Shown here: positions 1 to 12,516 of the stretch, piece after piece | Position numbering within the stretch: position 1 is the first letter of the stretch | How the letters are laid out: each line of letters starts with the position of its first letter | Source of the DNA: Heracleum sosnowskyi | Taxonomy: Eukaryota > Streptophyta > Magnoliopsida > Apiales > Apiaceae | Reading direction: 5' to 3' | NCBI GenBank assembly: GCA_030848705.1 | Contig: CM061242.1 | Span: 130,148,757 to 130,212,756, forward strand | Length of the DNA: 64,000 bases | Notes under the pieces: model-generated | What the model was told of the DNA's origin: nothing | Database searches by the model: none | The model's input: the letters and a program-made list of their open reading frames with translations, nothing else | Made by a program: the position numbers and the translations under genes

Positions 1-868
1 CACTGAACTTGTCGCTCATAAGTAAGTTTTGCAACAGTTTTATTTGTATGTCGGTTTTCTGCCGTTGCTGACCAATAGCGACAGATTAACTGATAATAAT
101 AGAAAGGCAAGCAAATGATATCTTTTGTAAAGAAATGTGTACATAATTTACAATCATGTGTTTCATCTATATGATGAATTTAGGCTCAGTACAAAATTTT
201 GGTTATACAAAGTGAAGATAGCTCAAGAAAAGATACTGATTTTGGCTTTTATTTAAATTGAGAAATAATGCACAGCTACATATTTGAGAATAGGAAAAAG
301 CTATATGATGTAGTTGAGTAAAATATAGAGCGACTTTATTTCCTCTTTCATTCATTTGCATTTTCCCTCTTTTTAATTTATTCTGTTGTTGATTGGGGCA
401 TTCTACCCATGATCATATTAGGAGATAGACTATCGAAAAGTTCATATTTTTATCCTTGTGTAACCAGTAAAGAAATTCCATAGCTTACAAACAGACATGT
501 CAGCATACTTTACTGATAAATGAGAACCTAAATCTCTCCTTCCATCTGGTTGCTAGTTTTTTCAAACTGCAGAGAACATAATTAATAATGTCGTTACTTA
601 TTGAGCATACATGATAAGTTTGTCGTTGTGCAGGTACGGGGAAGATGCAGGTAAGGCTACAAATGAGAGCTTAGATGCAGCGGGGCATGCAATAGGTGCT
701 GCATGGACTGTTTTTAAAATTCGAAAAGCAATGAACCCAAAAAGTGTTATGAGACCTTCTAACCTGGCTAAATATGGTGATATGACTTCTAAGGATAAAA
801 AGAAGGATAAGAAGAAGGATACGAAGAAGGATAAGAAAGATAAAAAGGAGTGCAAGAGTAAGAAATGA
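1..868 (+). CDS. ERD7: ERD7-like senescence/dehydration-associated protein, C-terminal end (partial)
   Basis: Two exons are visible: 1..21 (reading TELVAHK with the next exon) and 634..868. The intron 22..633 has a GTAAGT donor and a TTGTGCAG acceptor, and the split AA|G codon keeps phase. The joined protein continues as YGEDAGKATNESLDAAGHA and then AWTVFKIRKAMNPKSV, which I recognise as the end of the plant senescence domain (spartin-related ERD7 family, lipid-droplet and membrane-associated stress proteins). The stop is TGA 866..868. An ATG at 611 lies in the intron and is not the start. After the conserved block the protein ends in about 25 residues made almost only of Lys and Asp, encoded by AAGGATAAG-like repeats; as I recall the family, relatives end in a shorter Ala/Lys tail. 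The rest of the gene lies left of the window. Family call is firm; the orthologue within the family is not resolved. Confidence 0.88.
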
Positions 869-3569
869 GAGAATATGCATTCTTGGTTAAAAATAGAAAT
901 TTGACAACCTAACTTCGTATGTTGTATATTGGTACCACTCACATATTACACGGAAAAAGTTAGGAAGAGACTACTCACGTAGGATGATACAGTTCAGGAG
1001 ATAGCTGAATGAGTTATTTGTTCATTTTATAGACAGCAGGGAACATAAAACGTAATTTCTTGTGAAATCAGTTGAAATATAACTACATTACTTTGTACCA
1101 TCTCATCCAATGCTGCACAAAATCTTGCTACCAAGGGTCATGTTGGTCGAACTTGTCAAAACGAGATTTAATAGATTAATAATCCAGATAGTTTGATGTA
1201 TGCACTCAGACATCATACGTGATTACATGAATCATTCAATCAAGAGGATTTGCATGCAGCCTGGTGGTTACAGCATGCTTGCATCTGAGGATCCTCACAA
1301 ATTCTCAAGTAAGTTGTTCACTTTTATATCCTGGTCTCAATCACAGTCTGCTTATGGCTTTCAGTAGTTAAATTTTAGAAAGGAACTAAGATTATTATTC
1401 CTTGAATGTTTTCGTAAGTGAATATTTCTGTATTAACCAAAACAAACGGGATTGAGACTTCAACTTTTGGTTTTACTATAATTTTTAATCAGGACATGCA
1501 ACACTTGGCTGGTATTAGAAAGGACTGAAAATGATGGTCATGTAAAGGTGGTCAGTGATGATAATATACAAATACATGGTTCAAATTGCTCAAGCACTGT
1601 GGAATTTACGTCATTCGCATTAGGTTTAGATAGTTTGGTAAACATCATTTTCTAGTATGTTAAAGAATGTTAATCAATAGATTTGTTAACCACTTTTCTT
1701 GCTTTCGGTGCCAAAATGAAGTCTCATTTCGTTCTTTTTCTATTAGGTTAATTACGGATGTTAGTATTTCAACGCAGAAATAATCCGTTTTTCCAGAAAA
1801 GTTTAAATGATTCTCTTGTTTAACTTGTGCTTGCGCCAAATGATTCCGGCCTGTTTCTCGAGCAACCGTTAGTATTGACCTCTTAGTATTGGTGGTGATT
1901 AGCAACCCCTGTTTCTTATTCCATGTTATTGGTAAATCTTATTTTCTGTACTGAGATACCAAACTGGAACATGCAAGTTTGTTCTTGTTCCCTCCTTTTC
2001 TGTGTAACACTATTTTTAGAAGCATTAGCACTAATTCTCTATGCAAATAATGGTACTGCAAATGCTATAAAGTGAACACTAGATCTATAATATCTGTCTG
2101 AATTCTATATTTTTATCAAGAGGATCTTGTATATATATATACCCTTTAAGTATATATATACATATTGTTAGAGTAAGACGTGATCCACTCTTCAATCCAA
2201 AAACGGAAAAACGGGTTTTGGAGTGAGAGAGGATATTAGTTTATATGAGAGTGAGTGAGGGGCTGATAGATTGGTCAATATAAATGAAAGTGATAGCGAA
2301 GTACGATGAGCAAGAATATTAAAGAAAGAATGTGGCAGCTGTAGGAAGGGGAGAATAAAGACAGTAGCTAGCTAGTGATATGCTTTGGCAGACTTTATCT
2401 TCCATCTCTTTGATCATAAGCAATTGAAATATCTAAAGTGGAGTTTTATTCGCATCAATACATGCAATCAACCACAAGATTTAGCTACGAAAAGAACAAG
2501 TGCTTCTTCAGTGGAGGCATTTTTACCGAATCCTTAAAAACAACCACGCATTCATAATTTCGTATTTACATTCATGAATCTATAACCTTTATTAATAAGC
2601 GAAACCCTCTTTTAAATGGTATTTCGATACCAAAATTTGGTTCCACACTTATTTTTGGTTTCACCCCAAAATCCTATTTCCATTATAATTCTATATCTAT
2701 ATTAGTTTTTAATGGTTCCACCTTTATTTTGGTTTCACCCATAATCATATTACTCCTACAACTCTATACTCTCAGAATCTTATTATAATTGCAATTATTT
2801 TATTACGAAATTTAGAAATAATGTATCTATCATAATTAAATTAATAAATTACCTTTATTAATACTTCAGTTCCAAATTTGATTCAATTCTTATTTTGGTT
2901 TCATCTGTAAATTCTTATCATTCACTACAATTCTAAATTATTTTTAAAATTATTTTATTATTAATTGATTTAAACAAGTTCTCTCTCGGGCTCGTCTAGT
3001 TAAAACTAATAACTAAGGAAAAAGAGAAATTAGTGGGTGAATGAATGTTCATTAAGCCATAAGAAACCATAAAGTGTTGTTAATTTAAATGGATAAATGA
3101 GGTGGAGTCACTAATGAATGGTCTTACAGGATGAAACCATTAGTGCACGCCCCATAACTTGGTGTTTGATGGCTATACATATGTATATTCTAGACGCCCT
3201 CTGCCTGCACACAGGCCTTGAGATTAAGAGATAAGCTTCTGATATCAGCTAAACTCAGTATTAAATTAGTGGAGAGAGTTGGGTTGTGTCCCGATAAGTC
3301 CATCTAGAAAACATCCCAAGTGGAATCCTAAATGTCGCTCAAAAAGACTTTCAGATTTCACCAAATTTCAAAGCAATGTGATTTCATTTTACCTTTTGCT
3401 AGATTTTGGAGGGGGGGATCACAATCTTGTAAACCATGCGTGGTATACTTTAAGTAATAATAATCATCTTGCTTTATCAATTCATTGTCACACCTAGAAT
3501 TCAAACTCATTCATTCAAGTACCAATTGTCACATTTGCCCAAATGTACCTCAAAACTTATGCAGTAAAC
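869..3569. other. Intergenic region with no gene seen
   Basis: The first few hundred bases are probably the 3' UTR of the ERD7-like gene. No coding exon is recognised after that. At about 2126..2165 there is an alternating TA tract. Between about 2610 and 2960 a phrase of the kind GGTTCCAC..TTATTTTGGTTTCACC recurs three to four times in diverged form, suggesting an old tandem or transposon-derived sequence. The 72-codon open frame at 3279..3497 has no family resemblance. Confidence 0.5.
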
Positions 3570-3577
3570 TCTGGATC

Positions 3578-3882
3578 CAGGGCCGTTCCATGATATTTGA
3601 GGGTCCGAAGCGAAATCGAAAAAAGATCCCTATTTTTTTTTAACTTTTATGTTAACTTTTATCAAAAATAATATAATTATTTGGTAGGTATCCATTTATT
3701 TGGTATGATTAAATAAAATGTGAATTTTTGATTATGAACAATAATAATGGAATGAAGGGACTATATCCTAACATTTTTACGAAATACCAATATATACTAA
3801 TATTAACCTATAAATTTTGAGCCCCGAAAATTAAAAGGTCCAGGGCGGTCGCCCTGCTCGCCCTCCTCGTGAGCCGGCCCTG
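3578..3882. mobile_element. Non-autonomous hAT-type MITE, 305 bp
   Basis: The element starts CAGGGCCG and ends CGGCCCTG, an exact 8 bp inverted repeat of hAT type. It is flanked by TCTGGATC (3570..3577) and TGTGGATA (3883..3890), matching at 6 of 8 positions, the size of a hAT target duplication. There is no coding capacity. The inner right end is GC-rich (GGGCGGTCGCCCTG) while the centre is AT-rich. The aged duplication suggests an old insertion. Confidence 0.75.
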
Positions 3883-4256
3883 TGTGGATATCAAGAAATC
3901 CTGTCATTAGGCGAATGGAGGAGACTTGGGTAATTTCATTGTTCCTTGATTTCCAGATGGATAACGGTCAAATGTTTGAAGAAAACAGTTAAAAATGGAG
4001 GGAAGTGTGGATGAGGAATAAGTGACCATTAACTATTGTGTGCACTTCCAAACAGTGGAAGTTACACTAAAAGGTATACTACTTACGTGTTATGTGTATG
4101 GACAAGTACTCCTACATATAGAAACGTTAAATGTATGCCTTGCAACATGTTTATAATAAGTCCTCTTACTTTACAATCTGAGAGAATAAATTGGCTGAGG
4201 AAACAAACCAAACCCCTTCAATCAGTAGTGAATCTTCTGCAGCTCCTACCAAGCCA

Positions 4257-7200
4257 ATGAGATTTTTGCCAAGAAGGGTCTTCAAATTATATAATGGCTT
4301 CCGCGGTTCTTGGGAAAACAATCACAGCATTCAATCTCCTCGAAACAGAACTACTTTTCACAGAGATGTTGAACAAGAAGATCTTCAATGCGCTGGAGGC
4401 CATTGTTTATCTTCCTACTACAGTGTGTTTGTTGCTCGCCTTGCCATGATGGTATGTGAATTTAGTCCACTCCAAATTTTGTAGAGAAATTCAAGAAGTT
4501 GTATCACAAGAATAAATTGGTTTGGTGATGTCTTTCTGCAGGTAATGCTAGCAATTCTGATAGGGCTTTTAACCTTGCTGACTTGGCATTTTACACGAGT
4601 CTACACGAAGAAATCGTTGGACACTTTAGCATATGGCCTTCGCTATGAGCTCTTACAACGTCCCATTTTGAGGATGTGGAACATCTTTAATACCACTATT
4701 GAGATTACGACAGCGCAGGTTAAGATGTCAGAGTTTGTGATGAAAAAATACAGCAATCCGGTGAATCAAGAGCAGCAAGTCGAGGTTACTTTTTACCCAT
4801 TTTAAGTATTTGATGCATGCAACATGTTATAGGGAAAGAATTGTTTGTAGAATATTTTCTAATCAATAACATTTAGGCTTTTGACTCCCAGCTATATCAA
4901 GTAATGAGGGACATGACATGGGCATTATTTACAAGTCACAAAGCTCTCAATTCCATCACCATAAATTACAGAAACGGTTTTGTACAGGCTTTTCATAGAG
5001 ATCATAAAAGTAACAATACATTCTACATTTACTCTGATCTAGTCAACTATTCAATCAGTGGCTCTTACCATATCAACATGCTTTCCTCTCGGCGCGGGTG
5101 GAATGATCAATCCGTGCATAACAATATCTCAGCAATCTGGTACCGAGAACCATTAGATCCTATAACAGGTGAAAAGATCGGAAAATCAAGGGCAATCCTG
5201 CCGGATGATCTGATATATATTGCAGGGATTTCACAAGTACCTGATGGTGCAGCTTCATGGCATGTAGCAGTAAGCAAGTACAGTGATTCACCGTTGCTAT
5301 CTGCAGCATTGCCAGTTTTAGACTCATCAAAGGAATGTATTGTAGCTGTTGTGGGCGTTACAACAGCACTGTATAGTGTTGGTCAGCTGATGAAAGAACT
5401 TGTCGAATTTCACAGTGGTCACATTTATCTGACCTCACAAGAGGGATGGTTGCTGGCTACTTCCACAAATACTCCTCTTTTGATGAATTCAACAACAGGG
5501 CCAACTCTTATGATGGCTGCGGATTCTGAGGAGCATGTAATACGCTCAGGAGCCAACTTGTTACAGGAAACCTATGGCAACCTGACTCCATCGAATCACT
5601 CGGTTCACATAGAAAATGCCAGGCTCGGGAACCAGCTCTATTACATTGACACATTTTTTCTCAACTTAAAAAGACTTCCCATGGTAAGTTTCTATATGAC
5701 AACCCAAGTCTTCACTGTAACATCTTATGTCAAACACTTCCAAAATTTTAATATGTTAGAAACCACTTAGATACAAGTGAAAGGTTTACATTGTATTGAT
5801 TCGATGATCAAATTTTGGTGTATACCTTATTTATATTCTATTTGACTGACCACTTAGATTCAAGTGAAAGGTTTTTTGCATCATAGTAATCCAATGCCTA
5901 ATTTTCTTTACCATACAATTATATTATACTGAAAGCTCCTGATAATATATGTTGAGTTTTTCGATGGCCACAGGTGGGAGTTATTATCATTCCAAGGAAA
6001 TACATAATGGGAAAAGTTGATGAGAGAGCAATCAAAACATTGGTAATATTGATATCTGCTTCTCTGTGTATACTTGTTACTGGTTGCATTTGCATTTTCA
6101 TATTGACGAATGGAGTGTCGAAGGAGATGAATCTAAGAGCACAACTCATAAGCCATTTAGATGCAAGACGGAAGGCAGAGGAATCTAGCAACTACAAAAG
6201 TCAGTTTCTGGCAAACATGAGGTGAGAATCAATTTTTTAATTTTAAGTTAAGACATGCAATATTACTTGATATTTTATCATCTAGATAAATGAAATATGA
6301 TGTTGATGTAATCTGATAGAAGCTTTAACTCAAGATTGCAGAACAAAATTGCCTGAACTAAGAAATCTGATAGTAGCACAGCGTGTGTGTTAGTTGAATT
6401 TGTTATTACCCTGAATCAAATGACGACTTGCAGTTCGTAGCTGCTATAACTGCTTAACAACATTACTAGACTGCAATTATTTCTTAAGTGCCTTTCTAAC
6501 AATCATTTTGCATCATTTGACCATTGGTTGCAATTCTTTTTAGCTTATAGTTTGTTTTCTGGTGAAACAGTCATGAACTTCGAACACCTATGGCTGCCGT
6601 AATTGGGTTGCTGGACATTCTTATGTGTGACGATTGTCTCACAAACGAGCAGTATTCAACTATTACACAGATCCGAAGATGTTCAACAGCCCTACTAAGG
6701 CTTCTTAACAATATTCTGGATCTCAGTAAGGTGCCAAATACTAAGAAACTGACATTTTACTTATAAGATAGCATAGCTAGTAAGTAATGAATCAAGCACA
6801 TCAGTTATTATAAAGAAAGAATTTATTCACTAGATTAATAACCTTATTTTGATACTGTAATTTATCAGAAAGTGTTCCATCAAAGTGTATTTGATCAAAC
6901 CAATGGAAATAACTGACTGAAAAAGACATTAGATATAATTTTGTTATGGTTATTGGGTTATTCCTTGAGGAATATCAATTTTGATGTTGTTAACTAAAAA
7001 CTTTATGCAGGTAGAATCTGGAAAGCTTGTTCTTGAAGTAGCTGAGTTTGACTTGGGGCGAGAACTCGAAGGACTTGTCGATATGTTCTCTGTCCAGTGC
7101 ATTAACCACAATGTTGAGACTGTTTTAGATCTTTCTGGTAAGAACCTGATATATTCTTGCATATTTATTTTCAATATAATCTGTGAATTTATATAGAAGT

Positions 7201-10066
7201 GACTATTAGTAAACATTTAATTACTTATGCAGATGATATCCCAAGATTAGTTCAAGGTGACTCTGGCAGAGTGGTGCAGATCTTTGCCAACCTTATCAGC
7301 AATTCTATCAAGTTCACGACATGTAGGTCAAATTTTTTATTTCAAATGTTCTTTAGTCTAAAAAAGCTTGACCAGAGCTAAAAGAAATCATCATTAGTTT
7401 TAAGGATTGCAATCTCTAATCTCTTATTATCACTGCGTCACAAAATAATGTGCAATTTAATTACAATGGGTTTGATTTAGATTCTTTACATTCGTAGGAA
7501 ATCATTACAAATATTGGTACGTTTAATGACCCCTCTTTTAAAAATTATGCTACAGCATTAGATAATCATAAAGCACCAGACATTACGATGTGAAAGATCA
7601 TTACAATCATATTCATATTCATGTGTTTCATGGCACACAGCGGGCTACATTGTTCTGCGAGGATGGTGTGAGAGTCCAAATATGTTGATTACCACAAGGA
7701 AGTGTTCCTTTTATCGTGAGAAGGATCCAAGATCTACACCTATGACAAAGTTTAAGCTACAAAGAAGGCACGACAAAAGATTCTGCAAAAAAGGCAACGA
7801 AATTATACTTTGTTTTGAAGTTGAGGACACTGGCTGTGGTACAAACATTTTATCGTCAATACTACAAAGTAAATTCATCACAAGTATAAGATTTATAATA
7901 AACCCTTCTGTTCTTCAGGAATTGATCCACAAAAGTGGGACTCGGTCTTTGAAAGCTTTGAGCAAGCTGACCCCTCAACAACTCGACTGTAAGCTATCTA
8001 CCTGTAACTCAACAAACTTAATCTAAGATTTATAAAGGAAGAGTTAGGCTGTTAATCATTTTCGATTTTAAAAATGGGAATCTAATGACTCCTGAGGTCC
8101 TGATATTGTTCTATATTTTTCAGGCATGGTGGAACTGGACTTGGTTTATGCATTGTGCGAACTTTGGTGAGAAAAGAAACTACAATTTTGAATTTTACAG
8201 AATGCTTCAACAAATTAATTTGGTTCATTCCATATCACAAATAAACAGGGTAATTCCACATTTTTATGCTTACAGGTGAACCAGATGGGTGGAGATATCC
8301 GAGTTATTAAGAAAAATGGACCAGGGACTCTCATGCAACTAAATTTGCTTCTCAGCTCTCCTGAGGATGAAACAAGAGAGTGCAACACTTTAAACTTTGA
8401 ACAGCATAACCTTGTGGTGAGAGAAACTATTATCCAACTTGTGATACAATTGACATGTTATGTGAATTATAATGATATGGAAGTTCAAATGCAGATTTTG
8501 CTTGCACTGGGTGGAAGAAAGGGTCGCTTAGTTATGTCAAGGTGGCTACAAACACATGGAATGCACACCTATGAAGCTGCTGAGTGGAATGAACTAACAC
8601 AAAGACTTCAGGAACTCTTTCAAGGTGGAAACAATATGAAAAATTCACCAGAACGGTGCTCAGGAGCTGAAAATACAGAAAAGAGGATTTCAATATTTAT
8701 CGTGGTTGTTGATATAAGGTTACTTGACTTGAGCACAGATATATGGAAAGAACAGCTAAATTTTTTAGATAATTACTCTGGGAGAGCAAAGTTTGCATGG
8801 ATACTGAATCATGACACCTCCAATAACATTAAGATGGAGCTTCGTAGAAAAGGGCATGTAACGATGGTTAACCGACCACTTTATAAAGGAAAGATGATCC
8901 AGATAGTGGAATCTGTCATAAGAGAGTTTGATCTTGAAAAGCAAAAGAATATGAATCATTCCAGATCTGTAGTTTGTGATGATATGCATGAATGCCTTGA
9001 AATGAATCATATTCATCCAGATACTAGCAGCTCTAGTGAGTCTGACAAGTTAGAACTCAGAATTTCTAGTTCTAATGGGTTGCAATTGGAAGAGAATCGA
9101 CAAAAACATGTTAGTAACCCTTGTTTGTCACGATATGAGGCAGTTAACAACTGCTTTGTCGAGCTAACCGAAGTGCACACAGAAGAAGATGAGTTGAGCA
9201 GAAATGAAAAACATATGAGTAGAACATGTTCTAACAATCCAAGTGGTGGTACGTACCCGACGAGGATTACAGATGGACAGAACTCCCTTGAAGGCATACG
9301 TATACTTCTTGCAGAAGATACACCGCTACTCCAGAAAGTTGCAACTATAATGCTTGAAAATTTAGGTGCTGCCGTTGTAGTCGTGGGAGATGGGCTGCAG
9401 GCAGTAGATGCTCTAAAAATCATGCCTAGTCCAGAAGAGTGGCCTGAGGCCTCTTCCCCTGAAGATGGAAGCAATGACAGCCAAGCAAAAGGATGTGGCC
9501 TCTCGGCATATGATTTGATTCTTATGGATTGTCAGGTAAGATGCTAATACATAGTTTTATTGGTTACTTTTGGTTCCGTAAATATTAAGAAAAGAATTAC
9601 TTGAGATTCCGGAAGAATGCTTTTTTCTTTAAAGCATAATGCAGTAATTAACGTTTTTCCAAGCATATGAGCACACAATGCAATCAGTCAATCAGATACT
9701 ACCCTTTGTCCAGAAATAAAATCTTAATAAGTTGCTCTTGCTTATCAAATCCCGTACTGACTTAGCAATGAGGTTGCATTAATCTTTCAAAGGTCACCAC
9801 ACTTAATTCTTACATTTTTTTGGCAAATTATATTTTTGTTATGAAAGCAGATGCCAAAGATGGATGGTTATGAAGCAACAAAGGCGATACGAAGATTAGA
9901 GTTGGGGACTAGTTCACACATCCCGATTGTTGCACTAACCGCCCATGCAATGTCATCAGATGAAGCTAAATGCTTGGAAGTTGGCATGGATGCGTATCTA
10001 ACAAAGCCCATTGATCGGAAGTTGATGGTTTCCACCATCCTGTCATTGACAAGAAGAACAGCTTAA
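4257..10066 (+). CDS. AHK1: AHK1-type hybrid histidine kinase (osmosensor), complete, 12 coding exons
   Basis: Coding exons: 4257..4451, 4542..4784, 4892..5683, 5974..6221, 6571..6730, 7011..7137, 7233..7322, 7641..7838, 7919..7988, 8124..8166, 8276..9535, 9851..10066; 3642 nt, 1213 aa, close to Arabidopsis AHK1. Order: a short cytosolic N-terminus, a membrane helix (exons 1-2, MLAILIGLLTLLTWHF), a large extracytoplasmic sensor (exon 3), a second helix (exon 4, TLVILISASLCILVTGC), a dimerisation/phosphoacceptor box SHELRTPM (exon 5), N box NLISNSIKF (exon 7), G boxes DTGCG and GGTGLGL (exons 8-10), and a C-terminal receiver with acidic pocket LLAEDTP, phospho-Asp in LMDCQ at the end of exon 11 and the conserved Lys in LTKP (exon 12). 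The family senses turgor/osmotic stress at the plasma membrane and phosphorylates HPt proteins. The start is the first in-frame ATG; the frame is open upstream to a TGA at 4179 but has no ATG, so an unseen upstream exon is possible. No key residue is missing. Confidence 0.95.
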
Positions 10067-10460
10067 ATTGTTCTTACTGCAGAAGAGTGTGTATTAGCTA
10101 GATTGACCAATTATCCTCAGTTTTCTTGTAATATATATGACGCATAATGAGCATATAGCAATACAATTATACAAATACAAGTATTATTAACTTTAATCTA
10201 TCTCATTAGTTTGTAATCATGCAAGGAATGTGTATATAATGACCATTAGTTTATCAGAGAGATCTATTATAATGAACTGAGAATTTTATATTTGAAAATT
10301 TTGTACATAGTTTGGTTCTATATTTCTCTCATGTCAACATATATCAGCAGATCTCTGGTATAATCAGGGACTGCGTCAAGCTCAGGCATGCAGCTTGAAT
10401 AAAAAAAAAAAGGAGAGCTAGAGCATTAGTAGCTTGATTGTGTAGTAGGTGTGTGTATAT
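10067..10460. other. 3' flank of AHK1-like gene
   Basis: Non-coding AT-rich sequence, probably including the AHK1 3' UTR. A run of A residues lies near 10400. No further gene is seen before the transposon that begins at about 10461. Confidence 0.5.
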
Positions 10461-12304
10461 GAGTGTCGGCTCAATTAAATTTGAGACCCTAAGCTAAGCA
10501 AATCTTAAAATGAGGCCCTTGTTATTTAATATGTTCCCAAATGACGTGTTTGTGGGCATATGTATACATTGATCCTATTCTATTATTTGTAAGTTACCAA
10601 TTATCAGTCAAGACACCTGGGAGAATGATTATACCCAAAAATCACCTCACCTTACACGAAGGCGGTGCCCTTTCTTGGCCCCGAGTAGGACGATTCGGTC
10701 TACAAGTCATGAACAAGAAGGAAGGATATGTCTAATGGGCCTAGCCCATATTTTCCGGAGGTATCGCCCACGGATTAACTACTAAAGAGGTAGTTTTATG
10801 TGCAGAAATTGCGTCGCCCGTTCTACTACCTCGTTCCGTTAATGGGCCTAGCTCTAATTACTTAATAGACCACCTCTCTATGTGGTGTCTCATATAATGA
10901 AGAAGTAAGGGGCTTTTATAGGGGAATCTATGGGCCTAGTGTATAAACAAGGGGAGTCACATTTCATAGTCTCGCTTAAATATGCTAGCCTATAGATGAA
11001 TGGAGACATCATTTCTGTGCCTCGCCTACATGGGCTAGCCTACAGATGGGGGAGGCCTCATTTCGGTGCCTCGCCTATTTTGTTATTTGCAACGATCGTT
11101 CGGGAGCACAACTGATGGATGGTGTTTTCTCATAAGAAAAACCGCCTCGCCTCCCTGAGGAGTCTTGTCTATATTTTTGAAAAAAGAGGGGGAGCCTCCC
11201 CAACTACAACGTCTCGCCTATTCATGGGCCTAACCTAGTAGAGGATTATATGCCTTAATTACATACCATGAAGGTGAAGACCCAAGCAGGAATATACGAG
11301 CCCTGCTTAAAAGGACCAGCCTACAGGATAGGGGAGGCCTCATCTTTATGTCTCACATATTTGTATTAGCAATAATCATTCCGGAGCATAACTAACATGA
11401 GGTGATTTCACACAGAATTTGCTCACCTCATTTGAAGTGCCTCGCATGTATCTTTGGAAAGAGGAAGCCTCCCCTTGCAGCTATTTGGAGAATCATGGAA
11501 GTTTAAGGATCATGTCCAAATCATCTATTTTTACATCACTTATCGCAGCTATGGAGGATTCGTCCCACCCAGGCTAGTGGCCATTCCCCACTAGCCCTCT
11601 GATTAACTATATTTCTTTGTGGATCCAGAAAAGTGTTGACTCCGATAATCTCGGGCAATAACTTGACCGCCACTCTCCGAGAAAATAGTTGGGTTAATTG
11701 GCCCATAATGATTCACTAAAGGCGGTGGCCCCAATTTTATGGGCCTTCTTAAACAAGGAAACCTAGCCCATATCGATTACTTGTCCCCCAAGAACTACGT
11801 TTGGATTGATCCCTATAAATAAGGTACGTAGGCACATTGTATGATATGATGCAAGTTTGCGAAAAAGAGGGAATTCAAAATTCAATCATGATTGTGAACA
11901 AAATCTCACATACAATCTCAGCCTCCCCCAGATCAAAAACCCTAACCCTCACATCTTACGTCGTTCGCCGTCATCAACCACCACCACAATTCCAACAACC
12001 CTCCCCGAATTTGTTTTTACCAAATTCCTATATTAACAAGAATATTTTTAGAAATTTTTTTGGGTACATAGCATTTTTCTATTATTTATATATATATATT
12101 TAAATTTTTTTAATTTAATTAATATTCATTAATATAACGATCCTTACATTTGTCAAATTATTTTTGTTATTTTATTATGTAAGAATCTTTATATAAATGA
12201 ATTTTGAATATATTAATATATTTTTTTGAATTTTTAGATATAAAAATATAAGGGAACATTTTTAAGATTCAGTTAGGCCCTCAAATTTAGTTGAGTCGGC
12301 CCTG
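10461..12304. mobile_element. hAT-like element with about 30 bp terminal inverted repeats, enclosing LTR-like sequence
   Basis: The left end (10461..10490, CGGCTCAATTAAATTTGAGA) is an imperfect inverted copy of the right end (about 12275..12304, which closes with GTCGGCCCTG). The right tip matches the CAGGGCCG hAT tip seen at 3578. The 8 bp flanks match only about 4 of 8, so the target duplication is weak. The inside, about 10540..12000, is unlike the AT-rich ends: GC-richer, with recurrent GGGCCTAGCC and GCCTCGCC phrases, two diverged copies of a roughly 300 bp segment (about 11020..11215 and 11320..11485), and a TATAAATAAGG box near 11813 followed by a leader-like stretch with CCACCACCAC. 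This resembles the U3/R part of a Ty3 (Tat-like) LTR nested in the hAT element. No transposase is present. Confidence 0.55.
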
Positions 12305-12516
12305 CTAATTATATATAGGATATATTCTTTTCTAATTTATATATTAATATTTCCAAAATTTTAAAATTTATTATTTTAGTTTATTTATAAAAAAATCAAG
12401 TTTTATTCCATTTTTTAAAAAAAAATCGAGTTTTTATTCACGTCCAACTTGTCTTTAAATCCAACCTTTTATCTATGTTCTTCGAACTTTTTTTTTGAAT
12501 AAATATGTTCTTCGAA

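Noticed and set aside
611..868. ATG at 611 as start of a small gene
   Set aside because: It lies in the intron before a clear acceptor; the window start supplies the preceding exon in phase.
4036..4260. Plus-strand 74-codon frame before AHK1
   Set aside because: It overlaps the AHK1 start in another frame and has no family resemblance.
9013..9474. Minus-strand 153-codon frame
   Set aside because: It is the complement of the large AHK1 exon 11.
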